A stretch of 64,000 nt of DNA from Puniceicoccaceae bacterium. GTDB taxonomy: Bacteria; Verrucomicrobiota; Verrucomicrobiia; Opitutales; JAFGAQ01. Positions within the stretch are counted from its first letter, which is position 1, and every line of letters begins with the position of its first letter. Shown here piece by piece: positions 1 to 9,106 of this stretch. Both the position numbers and the translations under genes were made by a program. The notes under the pieces are model-generated. The model was not told where the DNA came from. It did no database searches and worked only from the letters and a program-made list of their open reading frames with translations. Location: contig JANQOQ010000006.1 in NCBI GenBank assembly GCA_028285755.1, positions 310,001 to 374,000 of the forward strand, read 5' to 3'.

Positions 1-2302
1 GTTCCAGATCAAACTCCGGGATTTCGATCTCCACGGTATGCAATTCCGGATTAATGGCGTAGAGTAATTGTTCAGAACCCATGCTGTAGTCCGCATTATA
101 AAGCACAGCGAATGCTCTCGCATTGGGCGAATAAAAGAACTGCATGTAGCCTTCTTTCGGAGGGAATTCCAATCGAAATAGATGTCCTGCCGCTGAACGT
201 CTGAAATTAATCCAGTTTCGGAAATACTCATGCGTTTGGCTGAAGGTGATCATCCGGCTATAGTCGAGGGCATTGATATCCCCTTTTTGATAGGTATTGC
301 GAATACCGAATTTGCTGCGATTGAAATCCTGACCGGCTGAGATCATGGGTATCCCAAGTGATACCATCAGCAACGAGAGCATCAGATGATTTCTGCGGAT
401 ATCGTTAAGCGTCGGATGCGAACCGTCCCGATTTTCATTTTCGGTGATTAGATCCAGAAAGGCGTAATCATCATGTGACTCCGAGTAATTGACCGTCTGG
501 GCAGGAAAGCGCGTAAATCCCACCGGAGAGCCTTTCATATAGTATTCGAGCTCCCGCGGATCGCCATTATTACGTAGATAATGCACGAAGAAATCCCGAT
601 AGCGGTCATTCCACGAGCTGAAACCCGTCACCCTCAACTTGTCGGCGATATGCCCCCGAAAACTCCAGGGCTCCGCTATGAGGATAACAGAGGGTTTCAC
701 CTTTTTGAGTGCACGTTCGATTTCAATGAGCACATCCCGGCCAATAAGCTCAGCCAGATCAAAGCGAAACCCATCTACATTGTATTTTTTGATGAGAAAA
801 GTAAGGCTATCAATGATAATACGCTTCATCATGGGTGCTGAGCAGCGCATATCATTACCTACCCCACTCCAATTGCTCAGGTTGTAATTGGAATCGAGCT
901 CAAAGTAATAGTGCTTATCGATACTGAACAATGGATTCGGCGAGCCCAGGTGATTATAGACGACATCCAGAATCACTGAAAATCCTTCGTCATGACAGGT
1001 CCGGACGAGCTCGTGAAATTCTTCCACCTGCTTTGCCTTTTCACGATTACTACCGAATGCACTGGAAACACTGAAGTAATTAACCGGCATATAACCCCAG
1101 TGATACTCATTGGGGTCATTATATTCAAATTCCTGAATAGGTTGCAATTCGATGGCATTCACCCCGAGAGTTTTCAGGTAAGACTGATGGTGCCTCACCC
1201 ACTTCGTAACGCCCTTGAAGCCCTGCCTCTCGGAAACCTCAAGCTCAATAGGCGCCTTGGCCACGAGGTCACGCACATGGGCTTCAACTATAATCAAATC
1301 ATGCCAGAGCGGCGGATGAAAGATATCCCCATCGGTATTTAGCTCATTATCATCGATAATAATGCCGGGTCCAGATGGACTATACATAGCCTTGGCGTAC
1401 GGGTCTACAAGCGGCTGAGTATAGTCAAAAAAGGTGGAGGCATCACGATTCATCCCATCTACGTAATAATAGTAATAGGAACCCAAATAACTTCCACTCA
1501 GCTTTAATTCCCAAAGGCCATTGTTCTTTTTTTCCAGCTCATGAAATGCCTTATCACTGCCATCCAGCTGCGTGAAAAGTTCGAGCGTCACGCGTGTTGC
1601 CCGGGGCGCAAACAAGCGAAATACGGTGGATTTCATGCGCTGGATCACCCCCATATCCGCCTTGGTCTGCATCGAAAGGTAAAATTCGGATGCGGATACC
1701 AGTATTTTCTCTTCGAAGGCGACATCTTTCCAGCATAGGATCAGGTTTGAATCCAGCGAGTTTTCGGTATCTGTAATGATGCGAAACACATGACGCCCGC
1801 TTTGCCTGAGGCTCAATGAGAAATCACTGCCCTGATACTTACCGGGCACCCAGTTAGGTGCATTGTCAGGAACGTTTACCCACAGTTTATTACGCGTTAC
1901 AAATCGAAAGGTTGAGCTGAATTTACCCGCCAACAGCTCAATCGGTACACTCGCACGTATCAGCGACTTGCCCTGCCATTTAAAAGGTTTGAGCCTGAAT
2001 TTCTCATTCTCGATAGCCGCTTCCCAGCGGTTGAATTCACCGGCTACATATACCTCATCATCGCCATCTACTGCCGGATACTGGGTATGGTCCATAACAA
2101 AATGAATGTTTTCATCATCCATGTAATACCCTGACATAAGACCTGCAGCCACCAAATCGACCCGCTCGATACGCCAATTCATACCATTGGGCTCAAAGGA
2201 AATCGGCAATCGGAGGGTTTCGTCTTCCCAATCCTGGGATAAAAAAATTAAAGCTTTGTTGGCAGTTTCCCAATAGGCTTTGAGAAAAATTTTGTCCTGC
2301 AT
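1..2302 (-). CDS. GH13 pullulanase/debranching-type alpha-glucan hydrolase, 3' end cut by window
   Basis: Hydrolyses alpha-1,6 branch points in glycogen- or pullulan-like glucans (family knowledge). About 767 codons are visible; the stop lies beyond base 1, so the ORF track misses it and I read it from the complement. Start is ATG at 2302 (MQDKIFLKAYWE), with no clear ribosome-binding site. Beta-sandwich stretches of E-set/CBM48 type appear near residues 50-140 and 235-330. All four GH13 regions are intact: DVVYNH (~445), GFRFDL with the nucleophile Asp (~515), IAEPW with the acid/base Glu (~540) and ESHDD (~605). The type I pullulanase signature YNWGYDP appears as YHWGYMP (~400). There is no signal peptide, so a cytoplasmic role in storage-glucan turnover is likely. 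Isoamylase or GlgX-like specificity cannot be excluded. Confidence 0.88.
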   Translation of the reverse strand, partial: MQDKIFLKAYWETANKALIFLSQDWEDETLRLPISFEPNGMNWRIERVDLVAAGLMSGYYMDDENIHFVMDHTQYPAVDGDDEVYVAGEFNRWEAAIENEKFRLKPFKWQGKSLIRASVPIELLAGKFSSTFRFVTRNKLWVNVPDNAPNWVPGKYQGSDFSLSLRQSGRHVFRIITDTENSLDSNLILCWKDVAFEEKILVSASEFYLSMQTKADMGVIQRMKSTVFRLFAPRATRVTLELFTQLDGSDKAFHELEKKNNGLWELKLSGSYLGSYYYYYVDGMNRDASTFFDYTQPLVDPYAKAMYSPSGPGIIIDDNELNTDGDIFHPPLWHDLIIVEAHVRDLVAKAPIELEVSERQGFKGVTKWVRHHQSYLKTLGVNAIELQPIQEFEYNDPNEYHWGYMPVNYFSVSSAFGSNREKAKQVEEFHELVRTCHDEGFSVILDVVYNHLGSPNPLFSIDKHYYFELDSNYNLSNWSGVGNDMRCSAPMMKRIIIDSLTFLIKKYNVDGFRFDLAELIGRDVLIEIERALKKVKPSVILIAEPWSFRGHIADKLRVTGFSSWNDRYRDFFVHYLRNNGDPRELEYYMKGSPVGFTRFPAQTVNYSESHDDYAFLDLITENENRDGSHPTLNDIRRNHLMLSLLMVSLGIPMISAGQDFNRSKFGIRNTYQKGDINALDYSRMITFSQTHEYFRNWINFRRSAAGHLFRLEFPPKEGYMQFFYSPNARAFAVLYNADYSMGSEQLLYAINPELHTVEIEIPEFDLE

Positions 2303-2346
2303 AAATGTCGTTTATTAACCGGAAAATTAAATGAATCGCGAGTAAG

Positions 2347-2364
2347 GCTTGCAAAGCTGCAAGC
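2347..2364. repeat. 7-bp inverted repeat upstream of the debranching enzyme
   Basis: GCTTGCA-AAGC-TGCAAGC is a perfect 7-bp inverted repeat with a 4-base loop, 45 bases upstream of the minus-strand ATG at 2302. It could be an operator or a 5'-leader hairpin. It has no T-tract, so a terminator is unlikely. Confidence 0.4.
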
Positions 2365-2489
2365 GCATTCCATACCATGCCCCTACAAAGTTATAAATCA
2401 ATATAATCTTTGTAAAAATATTACACTGTTCTGAAGAGGACTTCCCAATCAGCCGAGATCTGAATTAAATCCTTTACGTCCAGTTACTT

Positions 2490-2510
2490 AGGTTCTAAAT
2501 CAAGGAACCT
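2490..2510. repeat. 6-bp inverted repeat upstream of the exonuclease-ferredoxin gene
   Basis: AGGTTC and GAACCT are perfect inverted arms separated by 9 bases, ending 31 bases before the ATG at 2542. A repressor site or leader hairpin is possible. Arms this short can arise by chance. Confidence 0.3.
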
Positions 2511-2541
2511 GACAATATTACTGTATTTATAAGTTTACCTG

Positions 2542-3537
2542 ATGCTCGGAATTGAGAACAACAGCCCCTTTCAAGAGAGGATAGATAAATTAGCAATCAA
2601 CGATTTTCCGCTCATTGAATTTAAAGGAACCATTCATCTGGTAAATTCTCAAGAATCTGCAGCCAAAATCATTCCCAAGCTGATGAAAGAAACCGTCCTG
2701 GGGTTTGATACTGAGAGTAAGCCCTCTTTCCGCCGGGATGAGCAGTTTCTGCCATCGCTCCTACAACTATCCTCTAAACGCGAAGCTTTCCTGATTCAGA
2801 TCAACAAGATCAAGGACAAATCCGACATCAGCATGATCCTGGCAAATCCTTCGATCAAAAAGGTCGGAGTCGCTATTAAGGATGATTTAAACGGGCTGAT
2901 GAAACAATTTCAATTCGCCCCGGAAGCGTTTATCGACCTTGCAGATCTCGCCCGAATTGCAGGCATTCAAAACACTGGCCTTAGGAGCCTTTGCGGGATT
3001 ATGCTCAACCGCCGTATTTCAAAAAGCGCACAGGTTTCAAACTGGGCAAAGAGTGAGCTCACTGAAAAACAGGTGGTCTATGCCGCTACTGATGCCTGGA
3101 TAAGTCGTGAGCTTTACATGGTATTTCGCAAGCACGGAATTGTGCGCAAATACAATCGCATGCTAAAGAGTGGCGACACTGTCAGCAAACAACTTAAGAA
3201 CAAAGTGGAAAAAGCAGGCCTGGATACCCTGAAACACCACATCCTTTTCTGCTCGGGGAACAGTGCCGGCCGCTGTTGCCCGAAGGAAAAATCTCAGGAG
3301 TCGCTCAAGTATTTGCAAAAGCGGCTACGTAAGATCAATGAAACAACCCGCACCGTTTACCTCTCACAGGTGGATTGCCTGGGCATCTGCAATAAGGGAC
3401 CCATCATGGTGGTATACCCGGAAGGCGCCTGGTACTATCAATGCACACCCGAGGTCATTGAACGCATCCTGCAAAACCACTTGCTCAACAATAAGGTGGT
3501 CAAGGAAAACCTGTTGGCGGTTAACCGGCTGAAGTAA
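2542..3537 (+). CDS. RNase D-like 3'-5' exonuclease fused to a thioredoxin-like [2Fe-2S] ferredoxin
   Basis: A single 331-residue ORF with two domains. Residues ~30-205 form a DEDDy exonuclease: ExoI GFDTE (D56, E58), ExoII with D114/D115 in AIKDDLNGL, and ExoIII YAATDAW (Y180, D184). All four metal-binding acids and the Tyr are present, so 3'-end trimming of RNA or DNA is expected. Residues ~230-320 match thioredoxin-fold [2Fe-2S] ferredoxins: C237, CC at 245-246, then C279-x3-C283 in CLGICNKGP, followed by VYPEGAWY. No HRDC domain is seen, so it is not classical RNase D. The start is an ATG with no clear ribosome-binding site. The 3' end overlaps the convergent GT4 gene by 17 bases. The fusion suggests nuclease activity tied to redox state or iron-sulfur supply, which is inference. 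Confidence 0.85.
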   Translation: MLGIENNSPFQERIDKLAINDFPLIEFKGTIHLVNSQESAAKIIPKLMKETVLGFDTESKPSFRRDEQFLPSLLQLSSKREAFLIQINKIKDKSDISMILANPSIKKVGVAIKDDLNGLMKQFQFAPEAFIDLADLARIAGIQNTGLRSLCGIMLNRRISKSAQVSNWAKSELTEKQVVYAATDAWISRELYMVFRKHGIVRKYNRMLKSGDTVSKQLKNKVEKAGLDTLKHHILFCSGNSAGRCCPKEKSQESLKYLQKRLRKINETTRTVYLSQVDCLGICNKGPIMVVYPEGAWYYQCTPEVIERILQNHLLNNKVVKENLLAVNRLK

Positions 3538-4684
3538 TCTCCCGGTAGATCGCAATCTGCTCTTTTACCCAGAGCATCCGGTCAAATTGTTTGCGCTTTT
3601 TTCTGGCAGCTTCCCCCATTGCAGACAAAAGGCCTGGATTTTCAATGAGCTGACGGGTCGCTGCCAAGAGTTCATCCAGGCTCCGCTCTTTCAATAACAA
3701 ACCGCTGACACCCGCCTCCACGATCTCATTGCAGCCTCGTGTATCCCGGGTGATTACGGGCAAACCCATGCTTTGAGCCTCCATGAGATTCACAGGCATT
3801 CCTTCACGCTCACTGGGAAAAAGCATAGCATCTGCAGCGATCAGATAGTCCTGCACATTATTGACCCACCCCATTTTTATGATTCCGGGATGCGCTTGCA
3901 TTGCTGTGGTTTCCGTCTCACTGAGTCCACTGGGATGCACCCGATAAGGCTGCCCGAGCAATATCAATTTAAGGTGTTCATACTCTTCGGCGAGTTTCAT
4001 ATATGCCTTTATCACCAGATCATACCCCTTAAACCACACATGCCTGCCCACGAAAATCAGAGTAATATCCTCCGGCTTTACACCGAGTTTTTCTCTGAGC
4101 ACGGTACGATCTTCATGTGTATATTTGGATGAGTCAAACAGGTCGATCCGGCAGCCAATGCCCCGTGATTGCTTATACGAACCTATTTGCCCTCTAAAAC
4201 CCGTTTTCCGCAGCCATTTCAAATCACTGACGTTCAAAACGTAATTTGCCTTTTGTTTGCCCATCGCCCAGCGCTCCGCATTTCCCAATACCCATCTCCA
4301 CCATCCTCGGGTAGCCGGGCTCAGCAGCCCATGGTGTGTAGCCATAAAGAATGGTTTTTGCTTCAAGCCGCCAAATTGCCTGGTGAGTGAGGCAGTGAAC
4401 ATGCCTGCCCCCGTGTGAGCATGCAATATGTCCGGCTGGTAATCCTCAATCACCTTCTTTAGACCCTTCATCGCTTTCCAGTGATTAGCCGGTGACATAC
4501 CCTGAGGTAGATCCAGAGGGAAATAATCACCTGCGGGTTTGTCTCCATAGCAATCGACCTGATTAAAATGCCGGGGCGATGAAACCAGGCCAACCTCGTG
4601 GCCCTCTTCGATCAGCTTTAACGTCAGCTCCTCCAAAAACATGAAGTAGTTGGTAATCGATGGAATGAGCATCAGAACTTTCAT
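3521..4684 (-). CDS. Glycosyltransferase family 4 (GT-B fold)
   Basis: Retaining cytoplasmic glycosyltransferase, 387 residues, that would add a nucleotide-activated sugar to a lipid-linked glycan. The N-terminal acceptor domain opens with MKVLMLIPSI; the C-terminal donor half carries IFVGRHVWFKGYD and the EX7E motif in EREGMPVNLMEA, followed by GLPVITRDTRG. ATG start; the ATGA overlap with the upstream 619-aa membrane gene implies translational coupling. It is the last gene of the glycan locus and its tail overlaps the convergent exonuclease gene, leaving no room for a terminator between them. Donor and acceptor cannot be told from sequence. Confidence 0.87.
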   Translation of the reverse strand: MKVLMLIPSITNYFMFLEELTLKLIEEGHEVGLVSSPRHFNQVDCYGDKPAGDYFPLDLPQGMSPANHWKAMKGLKKVIEDYQPDILHAHTGAGMFTASLTRQFGGLKQKPFFMATHHGLLSPATRGWWRWVLGNAERWAMGKQKANYVLNVSDLKWLRKTGFRGQIGSYKQSRGIGCRIDLFDSSKYTHEDRTVLREKLGVKPEDITLIFVGRHVWFKGYDLVIKAYMKLAEEYEHLKLILLGQPYRVHPSGLSETETTAMQAHPGIIKMGWVNNVQDYLIAADAMLFPSEREGMPVNLMEAQSMGLPVITRDTRGCNEIVEAGVSGLLLKERSLDELLAATRQLIENPGLLSAMGEAARKKRKQFDRMLWVKEQIAIYREITSAG

Positions 4685-6540
4685 TGATTATCCTTCACAC
4701 GGGTATCCAGCCATACTTCGTTGAGCCACTGACCTTCCTGATAAAGATTAACCGTCCTCTTAAGATCATCCAGTCTTTCAGCAATGCTGAATTGTTCATT
4801 ATAGGGCTTATCAAGCTGATCTTCAGGGATGTATATATAGGTATTGGTCCTGTAAAACTGAAGCGCATAAGGGGAAGTGCCCCACTCGATTTGATAAGGA
4901 ATATCTTCGCGCTGCAGCCAGTAACGATTGGAAGGATACCAACCCGTCCCCATAGAAACCGGCTGTTCAAGCTGATTAACCACCATAAGCTGCTGTCGGA
5001 TCATATGCGTACCAAAGATATTCCCTGAAACATACAACACGAGTATCACTAAGCTATTTAAAAAGGCATAAGTGAGTGCGACCCACGGCACCAGGCGCCC
5101 CAAGCTGGCCAGTCGATTAAGTCTAAAGGCAGGTAGTTTATTGAAGGTAATCTCCCTGGAAATCGCCGGAAGCAACATAACCATGGGCAACAGGCCAATT
5201 TGGGGTATCCATCTTGCCCAATACGTCGCCAGAAAGAGACAAGGCAACAAGATGGAAAATACACCCAGTAGTGTAATAAAGCGTTTATCAGACTTCCAAA
5301 TGTAGAGTAGCATTGCAATTAAGCTTAACACTACAGATGTTCTGAAAAACGGGCCATAACCGCCCGCCCTGGGATCTTCAAAAAAGTAATAGAAAGTCCT
5401 TAGTTCCTGCCAGTCGGTCAAAAATAGCGGCATGAGATCAATTTCATAAGCCACCGGCAATGATCGTGAGAAACTGGAATAAAACAATACCTGCCATCGA
5501 TTCATCTGAGCATAGTCCGCAACTTGATTAAATGACCCCGCACCATACCAAATACCATCGTGGTTATAAAGCTCAATTGTCTGGATGATCGTATTGAGAA
5601 CTCCTCGTTCATAACCCCATAAACCACTAAGTTGCCCCCCTATCAAGAGCAACACACCGAGTAATCCCATCGCCCCCAGTAGAATTAGCTTCTGATACCA
5701 CTTAAAATGAAAAACCAACAAAAAAACACCCAGGCCCATACTAATCAGTGCCCCGAAGCCAATGCCTGACTTTTTGCAACCCGCTAAAACCAGCATTATC
5801 ACAAAATATATTATCCAGCTGCTAATATGACGTGGATTTTTTGCCAGCCACAGAGAGATAAGAATCAGTGTAGCCATCAGGCTGGATATAAAACCATCCT
5901 GCCAATAACTGAATGATTGATATATGCTAACCGGATTAAATGCCCAGGCAAATGCCACGAGATAGGCAACTGTCGGATTGGGTATCCACTGTCTGAACAC
6001 ATAAGCAGCAATGGAAAAGCTAAGCATTATACCAATCCAGTTGATGGCCTTACCACTTTCGTGATGATTAAATGCCTTTGCAATGATTGCAGATAATTGA
6101 TAACTGAAAAACTTGGTTGTTCCCCGTTTCAACCAGGGCATATCCTCAAGCACCGGGTATTTTTCCATCAGTTCTTCAGCTTTAAAAAAGTAAGGGTCCT
6201 TAATAGGATTCCACTCCGATTGAAGCCCAAGGATTGCCTCCTGATGCGTACCCATACCATCTCCTCCCAGGTCATAGAACCAGGCACTGATGAGTATGCT
6301 CAGTCCAATTGGAATGGAGAGTATTCCGAAGTGTAACAAGCCCTTATAAATTTTGCCCCGATAACTAATGATCAAAGTAATGAGAATAATCAGACTAAAC
6401 ACCCAAAAATGGACAAACGTAATCGTGATGCCCAAAAGAAACAGCAATTGGGTAACGAGTAATACACCGCAAATACCTATGGCGAGTGCCAGTGCATTAT
6501 TTTCCCAAAACCTTAGCGTTTTCTTTTCTTCCAGTTCCAT
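4681..6540 (-). CDS. Polytopic GT-C-like membrane protein, paralogue of the 632-aa protein at 41784
   Basis: 619 residues with roughly a dozen hydrophobic segments and a soluble C-terminal tail (~520-619). The first large loop carries acidic residues (LGGDGMGTHQEAI), as in GT-C enzymes that use polyprenyl-phosphate sugars, followed by WNPIKDPYF. The order of shared motifs (DGM, GWNPI/EWNPI, DPYF, TKF, AxNP, KKSG, PSNRxWL) shows clear relationship to the protein at 41784-43682, about 37 kb away. It probably transfers a sugar at the periplasmic side of the membrane, but no named family is certain. It lies between two glycosyltransferase genes with ATGA overlap downstream and direct abutment upstream. 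Confidence 0.6.
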   Translation of the reverse strand: MELEEKKTLRFWENNALALAIGICGVLLVTQLLFLLGITITFVHFWVFSLIILITLIISYRGKIYKGLLHFGILSIPIGLSILISAWFYDLGGDGMGTHQEAILGLQSEWNPIKDPYFFKAEELMEKYPVLEDMPWLKRGTTKFFSYQLSAIIAKAFNHHESGKAINWIGIMLSFSIAAYVFRQWIPNPTVAYLVAFAWAFNPVSIYQSFSYWQDGFISSLMATLILISLWLAKNPRHISSWIIYFVIMLVLAGCKKSGIGFGALISMGLGVFLLVFHFKWYQKLILLGAMGLLGVLLLIGGQLSGLWGYERGVLNTIIQTIELYNHDGIWYGAGSFNQVADYAQMNRWQVLFYSSFSRSLPVAYEIDLMPLFLTDWQELRTFYYFFEDPRAGGYGPFFRTSVVLSLIAMLLYIWKSDKRFITLLGVFSILLPCLFLATYWARWIPQIGLLPMVMLLPAISREITFNKLPAFRLNRLASLGRLVPWVALTYAFLNSLVILVLYVSGNIFGTHMIRQQLMVVNQLEQPVSMGTGWYPSNRYWLQREDIPYQIEWGTSPYALQFYRTNTYIYIPEDQLDKPYNEQFSIAERLDDLKRTVNLYQEGQWLNEVWLDTRVKDNQ

Positions 6541-7458
6541 TTAGAGAGCCATTTGCTCAAACTGCTTTAGGATATCAATAAAGCCCGATTTTCTGAATCG
6601 TTCCTTCCAGGTAATTCTCGAAAAATCGAACCCACGATTATCTTGAGAATCAGATACATCTTTTAATCCATCAAACACAAACGCACCACCCCAGGCCACA
6701 TGAATGGTATATTGCTCCGAAACCCGCATGTTCGAAACGCTCGGATTCGCAATGATCTTCTTACCCAGTGAAGCATACTCCAGTAGTTTCGTAGGAGTCT
6801 GGAAGCAGTGAGGGCGGTGATTCGGAAAGTAACATACCGCATATTCAGCCTCACCCAGCTTCTTAAAAACTTCCTTTTGAGGAAGACTACCCGCAAAGAC
6901 AATATTTCCACACATTTTATATTGTTCCACCAATTTTGCTTCGGCCTTTCCAATCAGTAAAAAACGCTCATCCCGGTATTCGGAATCTAAAAAAGCATCC
7001 AAAAGCTTATCCATTTTTCTTTCACGCGAAATCGCACCGACATATGCAAATTTGTAGTCGAAGTGCTCATGATCGCCACGATAATCATTAATCCATTCCG
7101 GCACGCCCATATCGAGGATTATATGGGGTATCGAATCATTAAAGCGCATGATATCGCGAATTTCTTCATTGAGGAATATACGCAAATCAGGTTTCACGTT
7201 TGTCAGGCGCTTTATGGAATCCTTCGCAGAGGCAAAAAACCCGGTAGATAACGAACGATAATCGTGTATCAAATATTGATAGCCGGGAGGCCGTTTCCTC
7301 TGCTGTCCCATGAATTTCCAATAAACACCCAGATCCGACGGTTGTATTGGGTGATTGATGGTCTCAACTGTGTATTCGTAGAGATCGCGCAGTACCTCGG
7401 GGTATATGTGCATCTCAGGCAAATGAGCCTTCTGACTTTCCTGTATGTGTATAACCAA
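6541..7458 (-). CDS. GT4-like glycosyltransferase, compact
   Basis: 305 residues. The C-terminal half reads as a GT-B donor domain: YVGAISRERKMDKLLDAF, FLLIGKAEAKL, then PTKLLEYASLGKKIIANP, where the usual EX7E is reduced to its second Glu. The N-terminal domain (HIQESQKAHLPE, GVYWKFMGQQ) is shorter than in normal GT4 enzymes. The track start is a TTG three bases after the upstream stop; the first ATG, at 7413, would remove HIQESQKAHLPE, which looks like a real first strand, so TTG is kept with doubt. It sits between two membrane GT-C genes. Confidence 0.65.
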   Translation of the reverse strand: MVIHIQESQKAHLPEMHIYPEVLRDLYEYTVETINHPIQPSDLGVYWKFMGQQRKRPPGYQYLIHDYRSLSTGFFASAKDSIKRLTNVKPDLRIFLNEEIRDIMRFNDSIPHIILDMGVPEWINDYRGDHEHFDYKFAYVGAISRERKMDKLLDAFLDSEYRDERFLLIGKAEAKLVEQYKMCGNIVFAGSLPQKEVFKKLGEAEYAVCYFPNHRPHCFQTPTKLLEYASLGKKIIANPSVSNMRVSEQYTIHVAWGGAFVFDGLKDVSDSQDNRGFDFSRITWKERFRKSGFIDILKQFEQMAL

Positions 7459-7461
7459 AAA

Positions 7462-9036
7462 TTAATGTAGTGGGACAGAAACTGACTGGCTTTTGAGTCG
7501 TCCCATATTGAGATTAAATTCCTCTACCTTAAGTTTGCCATCTCCACTGAATTCATAGAGCAGCAGATGAAAGTCAGGGTATTCAGTATCAATCGCGTCA
7601 AAACGCTTTACCAATTTAAACTCTTTTTCCTCCTCCAAATACTCCCGCAGCCAGTAGTATGATTCGGTCGCTTTGTAATGTCTTTCTTTGTCTTCGATTA
7701 CCAGATATTTCACCCCGTAGTCAACCAGGAGCTTAAAGACCTCCTCAGGGCTCTCAAGTGCATTGGCTGCCAGTTCGTTAGTTTGCTCATAGGCCAGATA
7801 CTTCGTTCCGGGCAATACGTAGTATTTTTCATCTTTCCCGAATATACGCATATAGAGAGCCAAGTTCGCAGCATGTCGACTGTGCATCAAGACGGATGCT
7901 CCTTTACGATTCTCCAGTATATATTTAACTACCTCCTCATACCCCTTTACAATGGGCATTTGAAACAGCGTTAATAGCACGGAATAGTATGCTATGATCG
8001 CTAAGCCGGTAATTCCTGCCACTGTTGTATTCCATGCCTGAAGGCGCATTCCCAGATAGCCTAATCCCAATGCAATAAATGGAGCAGGATAAGTAAGGTA
8101 TCGCTCCAGCGGAAATCGAATGATACCCACCATGGTGAAGCACAAAAACAGCCCCAACCCTACAAGTATTGCGAACAACCATTCCTTGCGATAAAACATC
8201 AATACAATTCCGGCTGGTCCCAGTAACATCGCAACCCATCCAAAATTTCCAAACATGAATGTGTAACATACCTGTGTATAAAAAAAGCGGTATTCGGTAA
8301 ACAAATCCAGACTCCTTACGCCCGTGAATTGCGCGACGATTAAATTATAGGTAATTAGTACTGCCGATGCAACGACTGCAATAATCAGCATATGCCACTG
8401 CCTGAACAGCTTCCAACCATACTTTCGGAAAGCGAGAGCTGCCAAAATGGGTAGTATAAACAGGGAAAACCCTTTGGTAAGGATTGCGACAACACTCAGC
8501 AAACCGCTACAATACAGCGCCGAAATCTTACCAGACTTTAAGTGCAAACAAAAATAATAGAGTGCCAGTATACAAAAACTAAGCGAAGGTATCTCCAGCA
8601 TCACTTTCTGGGAACTGTGAAAATAGATAGGGAAAGATAAGCACATTACGCCACTGAATAGTGCCCATCCTCTGCTGAGATCAAAAAGCAGCCCCATGCG
8701 ATAAACATAAAAAGCCCCGGTAACAGCGAGTGCATACACGAGTAAGCGAGATACCTCATCGTGCACTCCGAAGATTAGAAAAGCAAATGCTTGCAACAAA
8801 TGAAAAACGGGTGGCCAGTGCAATAATCCCAGAGCTGGATATTGAATGTAAAAATCAAAAGCGTAGGCTCTCAAATCACTAACGGGAAGATCCAATAGTA
8901 GATCCCGATAGAAGATACCCGTCAATACATGACGTGCATCATCAGGCCCAAGCGGTTCCGCATGTAGGCTTTTGAAGTAAATTAAGACACCATAAAACAG
9001 GGCAAAGATGAAAAAATAGAGGCTGGCGTTTTTCAT
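7462..9036 (-). CDS. GT39/ArnT-like (GT-C) membrane glycosyltransferase
   Basis: 524 residues with about eleven transmembrane helices and a soluble C-terminal region from ~400. The first periplasmic loop carries the acidic pair typical of PMT/ArnT enzymes (LGPDDARHVLTGIF), then YPALGLLHWPPVFH, as in GT39 proteins that read a polyprenyl-phosphate donor. The likely role is sugar transfer on the outer face of the inner membrane. It starts with ATG at 9036, only 70 bases from the divergent gene at 9107, and is the first gene of the 9036-3521 block, so a promoter must sit in or near that spacer. Acceptor unknown. Confidence 0.72.
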   Translation of the reverse strand: MKNASLYFFIFALFYGVLIYFKSLHAEPLGPDDARHVLTGIFYRDLLLDLPVSDLRAYAFDFYIQYPALGLLHWPPVFHLLQAFAFLIFGVHDEVSRLLVYALAVTGAFYVYRMGLLFDLSRGWALFSGVMCLSFPIYFHSSQKVMLEIPSLSFCILALYYFCLHLKSGKISALYCSGLLSVVAILTKGFSLFILPILAALAFRKYGWKLFRQWHMLIIAVVASAVLITYNLIVAQFTGVRSLDLFTEYRFFYTQVCYTFMFGNFGWVAMLLGPAGIVLMFYRKEWLFAILVGLGLFLCFTMVGIIRFPLERYLTYPAPFIALGLGYLGMRLQAWNTTVAGITGLAIIAYYSVLLTLFQMPIVKGYEEVVKYILENRKGASVLMHSRHAANLALYMRIFGKDEKYYVLPGTKYLAYEQTNELAANALESPEEVFKLLVDYGVKYLVIEDKERHYKATESYYWLREYLEEEKEFKLVKRFDAIDTEYPDFHLLLYEFSGDGKLKVEEFNLNMGRLKSQSVSVPLH

Positions 9037-9106
9037 GAAAGTTAAGTTCTATAAACCAAGCATTGAATTGATGGAGAATTTTGATTTTGATTAATCCAGT
9101 ATTGGA

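Larger units (their letters stand above)
2303..2541. promoter_or_regulatory. Divergent spacer between the debranching enzyme and the exonuclease-ferredoxin gene
   Basis: This is the longest gene-free stretch in the window and must hold the promoters of both flanking genes, since their starts face apart. It is AT-rich and holds two perfect inverted repeats, listed separately. No convincing sigma-70 -35/-10 pair stands out, and no ORF was recognised. Confidence 0.5.

Noticed and set aside
581-2105. Several track ORFs on both strands between 581 and 2105
   Set aside because: All lie inside the GH13 debranching gene read on the minus strand, which has all its catalytic motifs. They are frame shadows.
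3263-3532. 89-aa plus-strand ORF inside the ferredoxin domain
   Set aside because: It is out of frame with the 331-aa gene, whose cysteine motifs are in the other frame. Arg/Ser-rich content is typical of a shadow.
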